Assembly: GCA_023422775.1 (NCBI GenBank)
Contig: JAFAGM010000063.1
Coordinates: forward strand, 31,384 to 95,383
Direction of reading: 5' to 3'
DNA length: 64,000 bases
Source: Pseudomonadota bacterium
GTDB taxonomy: Bacteria > Pseudomonadota > Alphaproteobacteria > Rhizobiales > Xanthobacteraceae
Under the pieces are notes generated by a model. That model was not told the origin of the DNA, ran no database searches, and saw nothing but the letters and a program-made list of their open reading frames with translations. Made by a program: the position numbers and the translations under genes. Positions 17,865 through 26,139 of this stretch are shown here, piece by piece (positions within the stretch are counted from its first letter, which is position 1; each line of letters starts with the position of its first letter).

Positions 17865-19043
17865 ATGTCAGACGATGTCGTCATCGTCAGCGCCGCCCGC
17901 ACCCCGGTCGGCAGCTTCAACGGCGCATTCGCCACCACTCCGGCCCATGACCTCGGCGCCATTGCCATCAAGGCCGCGCTGGAGCGGGCGGGCATCGAGC
18001 CGGGCCGTGTCTCGGAAGTCATCATGGGCCAGATCCTGACCGCGGCGCAGGGGCAGAACCCGGCCCGTCAGGCCTCGATCGCCGCCGGCATCCCGGTGGA
18101 AAGCCCGGCCTGGGGCGTCAACCAGCTCTGCGGTTCCGGCCTGCGCACCGTGGCGCTGGGCTACCAGGCGCTGCTCAACGGCGATTCCGAAATCGTCGTC
18201 GCCGGCGGCCAGGAATCCATGAGCATGGCCCCGCACGCGCAGTATCTGCGGGGCGGCGTCAAGATGGGCGGCCTCGAACTGGTCGACACCATGATCAAGG
18301 ACGGCCTGTGGGACGCCTTCAACGGCTACCACATGGGCAACACCGCCGAGAACGTCGCGCGGCAGTGGCAGATCACGCGCGCGCAGCAGGACGAGTTTGC
18401 GGTCAAGTCGCAGCAGAAGGCGGAGGCCGCGCAGAAGGCCGGCAAGTTCAAGGACGAGATCGTCCCCGTCACCATCAAGACCCGCAAGGGCGACATCGTC
18501 GTCGATACCGACGAATATCCGCGCCATGGCGCGACCATCGACGCGATGGCGAAGCTGAAGCCGGCCTTCGAGAAGGAGGGCACCGTCACCGCCGGCAGCG
18601 CGTCCGGCATCAATGATGGCGCCGCCGCCGTGGTGCTGATGACTGCCAGGCAGGCCGCCAAGGAAGGCAAGAAGCCGCTGGCCCGCATCGTGTCCTGGGC
18701 CCAGGCGGGCGTCGATCCGAAGATCATGGGCTCCGGGCCGATACCGGCGTCCCGCGCCGCGCTGAAGAAGGCCGGCTGGAACATCGGCGACCTCGACCTG
18801 ATCGAGGCCAACGAGGCGTTCGCGGCGCAGGCCTGCGCGGTCAACAAGGACCTCGGCTGGGATACCGGCAAGGTCAACGTCAACGGCGGCGCGATCGCGA
18901 TCGGCCATCCCGTGGGCGCGTCCGGCGCGCGCGTGCTGGTGACGCTGCTGCACGAAATGCAGAAGCGCGACGCCAAGAAGGGCCTTGCCACGCTGTGCAT
19001 CGGTGGCGGCATGGGCATTGCGATGTGCGTCGCGCGCGACTGA
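17865..19043 (+). CDS. phaA: acetyl-CoA acetyltransferase (beta-ketothiolase)
   Basis: 392 residues. The catalytic residues fall at the same numbers as in the classic Zoogloea biosynthetic thiolase: Cys89 (NQLCGSG), His348 (GHPVGASG) and Cys378 (CIGGGMG). It condenses two acetyl-CoA into acetoacetyl-CoA, the first step of PHB synthesis. I choose the ATG at 17865 over that at 17859 because AGGAG abuts the earlier one and is correctly spaced for the later. phaB follows 207 bases downstream, beyond a terminator-like hairpin. Confidence 0.96.
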   Translation: MSDDVVIVSAARTPVGSFNGAFATTPAHDLGAIAIKAALERAGIEPGRVSEVIMGQILTAAQGQNPARQASIAAGIPVESPAWGVNQLCGSGLRTVALGYQALLNGDSEIVVAGGQESMSMAPHAQYLRGGVKMGGLELVDTMIKDGLWDAFNGYHMGNTAENVARQWQITRAQQDEFAVKSQQKAEAAQKAGKFKDEIVPVTIKTRKGDIVVDTDEYPRHGATIDAMAKLKPAFEKEGTVTAGSASGINDGAAAVVLMTARQAAKEGKKPLARIVSWAQAGVDPKIMGSGPIPASRAALKKAGWNIGDLDLIEANEAFAAQACAVNKDLGWDTGKVNVNGGAIAIGHPVGASGARVLVTLLHEMQKRDAKKGLATLCIGGGMGIAMCVARD

Positions 19044-19114
19044 TACTGAGGCAAAGTGACCGGCTGAATGATGAAAAGATCATCTGTCACCCGCACTCTT
19101 AATTGCTAAAGTTG

Positions 19115-19145
19115 AAATGCCCGGTCTCGCGCCGGGCATTTTCAT
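19115..19145 (+). terminator. terminator/attenuator between phaA and phaB
   Basis: AAATGCCCGG and CCGGGCATTT form a perfect 10-bp stem with a 7-nt loop (19115-19141) and run into TTTTC. It lies about 70 nt after phaA, so phaB is expressed either by read-through or from its own promoter. Confidence 0.75.
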
Positions 19146-19250
19146 CTCCGCAAGCGTTTTCTGGAACGCTTCGAACCTGCAGGCTGAGCTTCGTCAAAGG
19201 GCCGGGACAATTCCCGGCCTATAAAGAAGACCACCAAGGAGGACTACGAC

Positions 19251-19976
19251 ATGGCACGTGTTGCATTGGTAACGGGGGGTACGCGAGGCATCGGCGCTTC
19301 GATCAGCAAGGCGCTGAAGGCTGCAGGCTATACTGTGGCGGCGAGCTACGCCGGCAACGACGCCGCGGCCGAAAAATTCAAGTCGGAGACCGGCATCCCC
19401 GTCTACAAGTGGGACGTCGCCTCGTTCGACGCGTGCGCTGCGGGCGTCAAGAAGGTCGAAGCCGATCTCGGTCCGGTCGACGTGCTCGTCAACAATGCGG
19501 GCATCACCAAGGACGGCGCTTTCCACAAGATGACGCTCGACCAGTGGAACGCGGTCATCAACACCAATCTCGGCTCGCTGTTCAACATGACGCGCCAGGT
19601 GATCGAAGGCATGCGCGCCCGCAAGTTCGGCCGCATCATCAACATTTCCTCGATCAACGGCCAGAAGGGCCAGTTCGGCCAGGTCAACTATTCGGCGGCC
19701 AAGGCCGGCGACATCGGTTTCACCAAGGCGCTTGCGCTGGAGACCGCCAGGGGCGGCATCACCGTGAACGCGATCTGCCCCGGCTACATCAACACCGAAA
19801 TGGTGCAGGCGGTGCCGAAGGACGTGCTGGAGAAGAGCATCCTGCCGCTGATCCCGGTCAACCGCCTCGGCGAGCCCGAGGAGATCGCCCGCGCCGTGGT
19901 GTTCCTCGCTGCCGACGACGCCGGCGGCATCACCGGCTCGACGATGACCATCAACGGCGGGCAGTACATGACCTGA
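19251..19976 (+). CDS. phaB: acetoacetyl-CoA reductase
   Basis: 241 residues, classical short-chain dehydrogenase. Cofactor motif TGGTRGIG at residues 8-15, NNAG at 81-84, and the catalytic set Ser134, Tyr147, Lys151 (YSAAK). It reduces acetoacetyl-CoA to (R)-3-hydroxybutyryl-CoA with NADPH for polyhydroxybutyrate synthesis. The AAGGAGGA site 7 nt before the ATG is strong. The PHB synthase gene itself is not in this window. Confidence 0.95.
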   Translation: MARVALVTGGTRGIGASISKALKAAGYTVAASYAGNDAAAEKFKSETGIPVYKWDVASFDACAAGVKKVEADLGPVDVLVNNAGITKDGAFHKMTLDQWNAVINTNLGSLFNMTRQVIEGMRARKFGRIINISSINGQKGQFGQVNYSAAKAGDIGFTKALALETARGGITVNAICPGYINTEMVQAVPKDVLEKSILPLIPVNRLGEPEEIARAVVFLAADDAGGITGSTMTINGGQYMT

Positions 19977-20027
19977 TTGCCTCCACATCGGATGGCTGTT
20001 GCATGTCGCAACGGCTCATAAAAACTC

Positions 20028-20181
20028 GTCATGCCCGGGCAGAAGCGCGAAGCGCGTCTTCGCGCTAGATGTCCCGGGCATCCACGTCCTTACAACCCGC
20101 TGACGAGGAAGACGTGGATGGCCGGGCATAGGCGAGCGTAAGCGACGCCGTCCTTCAGACGGCTTTGCCCGGCCATGACGG
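20028..20181. repeat. Family E nested inverted repeat
   Basis: About 154 bp with outer arms CGTCATGCCCGGGC and GCCCGGCCATGACG (imperfect) and inner arms around ATCCACGTCCTT and AAGACGTGGAT. It fills most of the phaB to exporter gap. Transcribed, it would fold as one long imperfect hairpin. The short hairpin at 44832-44857 shares its GGCCGGGC/GCCCGGCC end. Confidence 0.75.
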
Positions 20182-20206
20182 AAGAAGCCGAGTGTCTCCG
20201 AATCCC

Positions 20207-21082
20207 ATGACCGCCCGCACCGCAACGCTGATCGGACTGACCGCGATCCTGATGTGGTCGCTGCTGTCGGTGCTCACGGTCGCTACCGGAAAAATTCCCG
20301 CATTCCAGCTCGCCGCCATGACGTTCGGCATCGGTGCTGCCGTAGCATTCGCCAGCTTCCTGTTCCGGCCCGCAGCCTTTGCCGCCATGAAGCAGCCGCT
20401 GGTTGCCTGGGTGGTCGGCGTCGGCGGCCTGTTCGGCTATCACGCGCTGTACTTTCTTGCGCTGCGTTTCGCACCGCCGGCCGAAGCCGGACTTTTGAAT
20501 TATCTCTGGCCGCTGCTGATCGTGCTGTTCTCGTCGCTGCTGCCGGGCGAACGGCTGGCGTCGAATCACATCATCGGCGCGCTGCTCGGGCTCGCAGGCA
20601 CGGTGCTGCTTCTGGCCGGCAATACGGGCCCCGGATTCGCGCCCAGCCAGATTCCGGGTCTGGCTGCAGCCTTCCTCGCCGCCTTCGTATGGGCCGCCTA
20701 TTCGGTGATGTCGCGCAGACTGAAGGCGGTGCCGACCGATGCGGTTGCAGGTTTCTGTCTGGCGACCGCGCTGCTCGCCGCGCTGGTCCACACCATGGTC
20801 GAAACCACCGTGTGGCCGGAGACGATCGGGCAGTGGCTTGCAATTTTCGCGCTCGGCGTCGGCCCGGTGGGGGCTGCGTTCTTTGTCTGGGACATCGGCA
20901 TGAAGCGCGGCGACATCCGCGTGCTGGGCGCTGCGTCCTACGCGACGCCGCTGCTGTCGACGGCGTTTCTGATCCTCGCCGGCTATGCGCAGCCGACCGC
21001 TGCGATCGCAATTGCCGCGATCCTGATCGCCGGCGGCGGGTTGATCGCGGCGAAGGACATGGTGTGGAGAAAAGGATCGTAG
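20207..21082 (+). CDS. EamA/DMT-family exporter, aromatic amino acid exporter (YddG)-like
   Basis: 291 residues from the ATG at 20207, with ten hydrophobic segments in two EamA repeats, as in the drug/metabolite transporter superfamily. NYLWPLLIVLFSSLLPGERL and GPVGAAFFVWDIGMKRGDIRVLGAASYATPLLST match the YddG-like subgroup, which exports aromatic amino acids or paraquat. Substrate here is not provable. An ATG at 20165 lies inside the preceding repeat and is not favoured. No strong ribosome site is seen. Confidence 0.8.
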   Translation: MTARTATLIGLTAILMWSLLSVLTVATGKIPAFQLAAMTFGIGAAVAFASFLFRPAAFAAMKQPLVAWVVGVGGLFGYHALYFLALRFAPPAEAGLLNYLWPLLIVLFSSLLPGERLASNHIIGALLGLAGTVLLLAGNTGPGFAPSQIPGLAAAFLAAFVWAAYSVMSRRLKAVPTDAVAGFCLATALLAALVHTMVETTVWPETIGQWLAIFALGVGPVGAAFFVWDIGMKRGDIRVLGAASYATPLLSTAFLILAGYAQPTAAIAIAAILIAGGGLIAAKDMVWRKGS

Positions 21083-21107
21083 ATGGGTTTCGCTGCGCTC
21101 TACCCAT

Positions 21108-21542
21108 CTACGAAGAGGGCATGAAGCCCTTCGGCGCCAGCTCGAATTTCGCAAACTCGAATCCGGGCGCCACGGTGCAGCCGACCAGCGTCCAGTCGCC
21201 GTTGCTCTCGGCGGCCTGCCAGGCGTGCGCTGGCACGATCGCCTGCGGTGTTTCGCCGGCAGCGAGATCGGGGCCGAGCCTCACGCTGTGCTGCCCGCCA
21301 TCGTCAGTGATCTGCAACGTCAGCGATGCGCCCGCGTAGTAGTGCCAGATCTCGACGGCGTCGATGCGATGCCAATGCGAGCGCTCGCCGCGTGCCAGCA
21401 GGAAGTAGATCGCGGTCGATCGCGAACGTCCGCCGGCATCCACGCTGGCGTCACGAAATGTCTCGCGGTAGTGGCCGCCTTCCGGATGCGGCTTCAGTCC
21501 AAGCCGCGCGATGATGTCGGCGGCATCGGGTGACAACGCCAT
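21108..21542 (-). CDS. DUF985 cupin-fold protein
   Basis: 144 residues with the DUF985 pattern: LGLKPHPEGGHYRETFRD at the N-terminus, then TAIYFLLARGERSHWHRIDAVEIWHYYAG with the cupin histidines. The family forms a small beta barrel; its reaction is unknown, with sugar or nucleotide-sugar chemistry suspected for relatives. The ATG overlaps the gloB stop by one base (TGATG), so the two are translationally coupled. Confidence 0.88.
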   Translation of the reverse strand: MALSPDAADIIARLGLKPHPEGGHYRETFRDASVDAGGRSRSTAIYFLLARGERSHWHRIDAVEIWHYYAGASLTLQITDDGGQHSVRLGPDLAAGETPQAIVPAHAWQAAESNGDWTLVGCTVAPGFEFAKFELAPKGFMPSS

Positions 21543-22309
21543 CAGGACTTGTTCTTGCGTTCGCGGAGTTCGCCGAATACTTTTTCGGCGCTGGCGCCCT
21601 TCATGTGCAGTTTCGCCGCCACCGATGGCTCGTCGGCGCGCAGGAATACGTTGGCCTTCTTCTCCTCGCCGAGCAGCACCGGGATGGTCGGCTTGTTCTC
21701 CGCGCGCAGCCGCGCCACTTCCTCGGCGCGAGCCTTCAGCGCGGGATTGTCGCCGTCCACCGTGAGCGCGAACTTGACGTTGGAAGCGGTGTATTCATGG
21801 CCGCAATAGAGATTGAAATCGTCCGGCAACGCGCGCAGCTTCAGAAGCGAATCCCACATCATCGGATAGGTACCCTCGAACACCCGGCCGCAGCCGATCG
21901 AGAACAGCGTGTCGGCGGCGAACACGGCCTTCTCGCCGTCGAACACGTAGGAGATGTGGTCGAGCGTATGACCGGGCGTTTCCAGCACCCGCACCAGGAG
22001 GCTGCCGACCTTGATGACGTCGCCATGGCCGGTGCGCAGGTCGACATCGGCGATCCTGGTCGACTTGTCGTGCGGCGCGACGACGCGGCAATTGTATTTC
22101 TGCTTCAACTCGGCGACGCCGCCGACATGGTCGTGATGGTGATGGGTGATCAGGATATCCGTCAGCGTCCAGCCTTCGCGCTCCAGCGCCTTGATGATGG
22201 GTGCGGCCTCCGGCGCATCGATCGAAGCGGTGGCCTTGGTCGCGGGATCGTGGATCAGATAGCCGAAATTGTCGGTGAGGCAGTTAAAGGTGCGAATTTC
22301 CGCGGCCAT
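21542..22309 (-). CDS. gloB: hydroxyacylglutathione hydrolase (glyoxalase II)
   Basis: 255 residues. The binuclear metal motif THHHHDHVGG sits at residues 55-64, with GHTLDHISYV and CGHEYT supplying later ligands, and the C-terminal glutathione-binding region KPTIPVLLGEEKKANVFLR is present. It hydrolyses S-lactoylglutathione to lactate and glutathione, finishing methylglyoxal detoxification in the cytoplasm. First gene of a two-gene unit with the DUF985 cupin; divergent from a methyltransferase-like gene. Confidence 0.95.
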   Translation of the reverse strand: MAAEIRTFNCLTDNFGYLIHDPATKATASIDAPEAAPIIKALEREGWTLTDILITHHHHDHVGGVAELKQKYNCRVVAPHDKSTRIADVDLRTGHGDVIKVGSLLVRVLETPGHTLDHISYVFDGEKAVFAADTLFSIGCGRVFEGTYPMMWDSLLKLRALPDDFNLYCGHEYTASNVKFALTVDGDNPALKARAEEVARLRAENKPTIPVLLGEEKKANVFLRADEPSVAAKLHMKGASAEKVFGELRERKNKS

Positions 22310-22429
22310 GACAGCTCCGTGAGTAAGGCTCAGCTCCCCATTGGACAGCTAGGAATATGGCGTTAACGCTTACGCGGCAATGCCAATTTCGGCGCGCCGC
22401 GGACCAGCGCCGTATGGTAGATTGATGCC

Positions 22430-23170
22430 ATGACCATCGACGTGATCGACCTTCGCGATTTCTATTCGCAACGCCTCGGCATCGTGGCGCGGCAACTGAT
22501 CAACCGCGGCATCCGCGCGCAATGGCCGGACGCGGCGGGTCAGCGCGTGCTCGGGCTCGGTTACCCGACGCCCTATCTCGGGCTGTTTCGCGAGGATTCC
22601 GAGCGCTGCATCGCCTTCATGCCGGCAGCCCAGGGCGTGCTGAAATGGCCGACGGCGCGTCCGGCGCTGGCGACCCTGATCGATGAATTTTCGATGCCGC
22701 TGCCGGATGCCGCGGTGGATCGGATTCTCCTGGTCCATGCGCTGGAAATGTCCGACGATCCCGAGCGGTTGCTGCGCGAGGTGTGGCGTGTGCTGGCGCC
22801 GTCGGGGCGTCTCATTGCAGTGATCCCGAACCGCCGCGGCGTCTGGACGCGCACCGACAACACGCCGTTCGGGCACGGCCGGCCGTATTCGCGCGCGCAG
22901 ATCACGCAGTTGCTGCGGCAGACCTGGTTTACGCCGGCCGCGTGGGGCGAAGCACTGTTCCTGCCGCCGGTCGGCAAGGGCTGGTTTCTGCGCTCGGCGA
23001 TGGCGTGGGAGCGCGTTGGCGCGGCGCTGTCGCTGCCGTTCGCCGGCGTGCATATCGTGGAAGCGACCAAGCAGGTCTATCGCGCGATCCCGGCGGGCCG
23101 CGAACGCACGCGGCTGATTCCGTCGCTGGAGCCGGTGCTGGTGCCGTCATCGACGGCGTCGCGGGGATGA
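22430..23170 (+). CDS. methyltransferase-fold protein with eroded SAM motif
   Basis: 246 residues. The C-terminal strands of a class I methyltransferase are recognisable (VDRILLVHALEMSDDPERLLREVWRVLAPSGRLIAVIPNRRG), but motif I reads VLGLGYPTPYLGLF instead of the usual DxGxGxG. SAM binding is therefore doubtful. Relatives are commonly found divergent from gloB in alphaproteobacteria, as here (120-base gap), annotated only as methyltransferase. A link with methylglyoxal metabolism rests on position alone. Confidence 0.75.
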   Translation: MTIDVIDLRDFYSQRLGIVARQLINRGIRAQWPDAAGQRVLGLGYPTPYLGLFREDSERCIAFMPAAQGVLKWPTARPALATLIDEFSMPLPDAAVDRILLVHALEMSDDPERLLREVWRVLAPSGRLIAVIPNRRGVWTRTDNTPFGHGRPYSRAQITQLLRQTWFTPAAWGEALFLPPVGKGWFLRSAMAWERVGAALSLPFAGVHIVEATKQVYRAIPAGRERTRLIPSLEPVLVPSSTASRG

Positions 23171-23182
23171 GGTCGCAATCCT

Positions 23183-23366
23183 CCGCCGTCGCCCCTGCGC
23201 ACGCAGGGGCCCATACGCCGCGGCGAGCGTAAGGGGCACACTGGACGACGGCTTTTCTTCAACGGTCTGACGACAACCTGCCAGCGCAGGGCGTCAGTCA
23301 GCGGATATCATCGAGGGATCGCGGCGTATGGGTCCCTGCGAACGCATGCTTTCGCAGGGACGACGA
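23183..23366. repeat. Family B composite palindromic repeat, copy 1
   Basis: 184 bp, the longest copy. A hairpin CCCCTGC-GCAC-GCAGGGG followed by CCATACGCCGCG at one end, and CGCGGCGTATGGGTCCCTGCG...CGCAGGGACGAC at the other, so the ends are inverted copies. Other copies: 38234-38352, 58642-58768, 63106-63229. It fills the gap between the convergent methyltransferase-like and DUF4167 genes. Confidence 0.8.
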
Positions 23367-23383
23367 GATAGTGAGCGAACGGT

Positions 23384-24130
23384 CTACTCATTCCCCGGAT
23401 TGAATTCTTCGCTCGGGGCGGCAGGCGCGGCCATGTTGTCGGGACGCGGGCCATGCGGACGGCGCCGCCGGCGCGGGAAACGTTCGCGGTCGCCTCCGCC
23501 TTCATACCCGCTCGCTCCGCCGTTCACCTGCGGCTGCGGTCCGGTGATGAAGGACGGCAGGCGATCGACGCCGCCGGTATCGGCAATCACCGGCTGCGGC
23601 TGGTTCTGCGGCTGCGGACGGTGCTCGCGATCGCGGTCGCGGTCCCGTTCGCGATGCTCGCGGGGCTGCTGCTGGTCGCGCTGGTAGGGCTGGCCGTCGC
23701 CGCGCTGTTCACGCGGATTGTTGTCGCGCATGTAGGGCTGCGGCTGCTGCGGGACGAAGCCCGGCTCCTGGCCGAAATGCGAGAAGCTCTCGCCCTCGTC
23801 CTCGCTGTCTTCCGTCGCCGGCATTTCGTTGTCGATGCGCGGTTGCGGCTGGTTCTGGCGGAATTGCTCCTGGGCCGCGGCAATCAGGCGGAAATAGTGT
23901 TCGGCGTGCTGATAGTAATTCTCGGCCGCGACCGGGTCGCCGGAAGAGCGCGCGTCGCGCGCCAGCTGGACGTATTTTTCCGCAACGTGGGACGCGGTGC
24001 CGCGGATCTTGATGTCAGGCCCGTTGGACTCGAACACCCGGGTCATGGGGTTTTGACCGCGCCGGTTATTGTTGTTGTTATTGTTGTTGTTCCGGTTACG
24101 CATCCGCTTGTTATTTTGACCGTTTCTCAT
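23384..24130 (-). CDS. DUF4167 domain protein with poly-Asn start and disordered tail
   Basis: 248 residues. The N-terminus has a run of nine asparagines flanked by Arg, then the DUF4167 core (about 28-90: TRVFESNGPDIKIRGTASHVAEKYVQLARDARSSGDPVAAENYYQHAEHYFR), then a long tail rich in Gln, Pro, Arg, Glu and Gly. The family is restricted to alphaproteobacteria and has no assigned function; the basic, low-complexity ends suggest nucleic-acid contact. It follows prmC after an unusually long 489-base gap. Confidence 0.88.
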   Translation of the reverse strand: MRNGQNNKRMRNRNNNNNNNNNRRGQNPMTRVFESNGPDIKIRGTASHVAEKYVQLARDARSSGDPVAAENYYQHAEHYFRLIAAAQEQFRQNQPQPRIDNEMPATEDSEDEGESFSHFGQEPGFVPQQPQPYMRDNNPREQRGDGQPYQRDQQQPREHRERDRDRDREHRPQPQNQPQPVIADTGGVDRLPSFITGPQPQVNGGASGYEGGGDRERFPRRRRRPHGPRPDNMAAPAAPSEEFNPGNE

Positions 24131-24619
24131 GTGTCGCCTTTTATTCCAGCCCTGAAGTTATGCAGTTGCCGTCGTATCCTCATCGCATCCGGGCGCGCTC
24201 AGGCGCACCGGGTCACGATGCCGTTCAAATTCATGTCGTCGATTTCGCCAACCATCGCGTTCAGCAAAGACGCGTTCCCCACCCGGCGCCGTTCACTGCG
24301 CGCCGGACCAAATCATTCAGCCAGTCAAACCAGCCTAATCGTCTTGCGTGACGACTTCGCGTGACGGAGTGTTTGCGTAAGTCTTCAAGACCAATATCAG
24401 GCTTTCGTTCGCTTTGCGGTCAAGAGCAGCACAGCTCCAGCTATTGCGCTCAATTCGACCTGCGTTTTGGAACCTTTCGCTCGGCGGGCTCTCGTTTCGA
24501 GAGCTCTGGCTTCCACCCGTTATCAGCTACGGGGCCGGCCAGCCGGGACCGATTTGTGACCGGAACGTAGTCGCTCCCGGGTGATATTCCAAGTGGTTTT
24601 TTTGCGTTCCAATAGGACT
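24131..24619 (-). promoter_or_regulatory. 489-bp non-coding gap upstream of the DUF4167 gene
   Basis: No convincing gene. It holds a perfect hairpin GCTCTCG-TTT-CGAGAGC (24488-24504), AAAGG just before the DUF4167 ATG, and an 18-codon open frame on the minus strand (24199-24255, MVGEIDDMNLNGIVTRCA) without a ribosome site. It could be a long 5' leader or hide a small RNA; no promoter stands out. Confidence 0.3.
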
Positions 24620-25501
24620 TTATCGGGCCGTTTTGTGGCCCGCGACGGCCCGCGGAATGCCCGCCAGATCGGCCTTCGGGGAGGGGGCGGGCGTTAACCC
24701 GGCGGCTACCATCAAAGCCTCGATTTGCCCGCTTTGACCCGCTCCGGCCTCCACGACCAGGGCGGCGCCGGGGGCCAGGAGCCTGGCCGCCTGGGGAACC
24801 AGCGCGCGGTAGGCGTCCAGCCCGTCGGCGCCGCCGTCGAGCGCGGCCAGGGGATCGTGATCCCTGACCTCCACCGCCAGGCCGCTGATGTCGCCTGAAC
24901 GGACATAGGGAGGATTCGAGACGATCAGATCGAACGGGCCGGACAGCCCGCTCGCATAATCGCATGCGATGAATGTCGCCCGATCCGCAAGTCCCACACG
25001 CGCGGCGTTGGCTGCGGCGGTGTGCAGGGCTGTTTCGGAGATGTCGGTGCCCATGCCTGTTGCCGCCGGCAATTCGGTCAACAGCGCCAGCAGAATCGCG
25101 CCGGTGCCGGTGCCGAGATCGGCGATGCGGAGCCGGCGCTCGAGGCCGCCGCCGGCGCGCAGCAGCTCCAGCGCCATTTCGACCACCGTCTCGGTATCGG
25201 GTCGCGGGATCAGCGTTGCGGGCGACAGTTGAAACGACAGGCCCCAAAACTCCTTCTCGCCGAGGATGCGCGCGACCGGCTCGCCCGCGATCCGCCGCTG
25301 CGCATATTGTGCCAGCAGCGCCGCCTCGGCTGGAGCAAGCGGCCGGGTTGCCTGGGCGATCATGTCGGTGAGGTCGAGGCCGAGCACGGCTCCCAGAAGC
25401 ATGCGTGCATCGAGTTCGGCCTCGCTGATGCCGGCCGACTTCAATCGTGCCGCCAGCGTCCGGCGCGCGACCTCGATGGCTGGTCCGGGAGATGTCACCA
25501 T
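24620..25501 (-). CDS. prmC: peptide chain release factor N5-glutamine methyltransferase
   Basis: 293 residues. The SAM motif IADLGTGTGAILLALL is at 126-141 and the catalytic NPPY at 196-199. The N-terminal helical domain that recognises release factor is present. It methylates the Gln of the GGQ motif in RF1 and RF2. In many relatives prmC directly follows prfA; here 6.3 kb of HIT and transport genes separate the two. Confidence 0.93.
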   Translation of the reverse strand: MVTSPGPAIEVARRTLAARLKSAGISEAELDARMLLGAVLGLDLTDMIAQATRPLAPAEAALLAQYAQRRIAGEPVARILGEKEFWGLSFQLSPATLIPRPDTETVVEMALELLRAGGGLERRLRIADLGTGTGAILLALLTELPAATGMGTDISETALHTAAANAARVGLADRATFIACDYASGLSGPFDLIVSNPPYVRSGDISGLAVEVRDHDPLAALDGGADGLDAYRALVPQAARLLAPGAALVVEAGAGQSGQIEALMVAAGLTPAPSPKADLAGIPRAVAGHKTAR

Positions 25502-25602
25502 GTTCCTGTCTTGCCTGCCGTCGTGGATAGGACGGCGCGCGTGCTTGCGTCAACAGAGCCGGTCGCGTTTGATCGGCCTGTCTCGAGCGGCGCGGTGAAG
25601 CC

Positions 25603-26037
25603 ATGACGGCCTATGACGATCAGAATATCTTCGCAAGGATCCTGCGCGGCGAGATTCCGTGCTTCAAGGTCCACGAGAACGACCGCTCCTTTGCCTTCCT
25701 CGACATCATGCCGCGCTCACCCGGCCATACGCTGGTGATTCCCAAGGCGCCGGCCCGCGGCATCCTGGACATCTCCGAGGACGACCTTGCCGAGGTCGTC
25801 CGGTCGGCGAAGCGGATCGCGATGGCGGCGATGAAGGCGTTCGACGCGGAAGGAATCATCATCCAGCAATTCAGCGAGGCTGCCAGCGGCCAGGTGGTGT
25901 TTCACCTGCACATGCATGTCATGCCGGTGAAGACGGGCATCGAATTGCTGCCGCCGCAGACGCGCAGGGAAGATCCCGCCGTTCTCGCGGATCACGCCAG
26001 GCGGATGATTTCGGCACTCGGCTTGCTGCGGAACTAG
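25603..26037 (+). CDS. HIT-family nucleotide-binding hydrolase
   Basis: 144 residues with the histidine triad His101, His103, His105 (FHLHMHV) and the N-terminal FARILRGEIPC and FAFLDIMPRSPGHTLVIPK segments of the HinT/HIT group. Family enzymes cleave AMP from phosphoramidates or related adenylates. Divergent from prmC with a 101-base gap; a family A repeat starts right after its stop codon. Confidence 0.92.
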   Translation: MTAYDDQNIFARILRGEIPCFKVHENDRSFAFLDIMPRSPGHTLVIPKAPARGILDISEDDLAEVVRSAKRIAMAAMKAFDAEGIIIQQFSEAASGQVVFHLHMHVMPVKTGIELLPPQTRREDPAVLADHARRMISALGLLRN

Positions 26038-26139
26038 TGCGTTTTCCAGCGAAGTGGAATCCGGTTCGCGTCGAGAAAACGCGTCAAAACAAGAATCTAG
26101 AGCCCCGTTCCGATTCCATCGTAACGGAAGAGGCTCTAG
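26038..26139. repeat. Family A interspersed palindromic repeat, copy 2
   Basis: 102 bp, same two-module structure as the copy at 8490-8594. It begins at the base after the HIT gene stop and its terminal CTAG holds the TAG stop of livF, so it exactly fills the space between two convergent genes. Confidence 0.88.
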
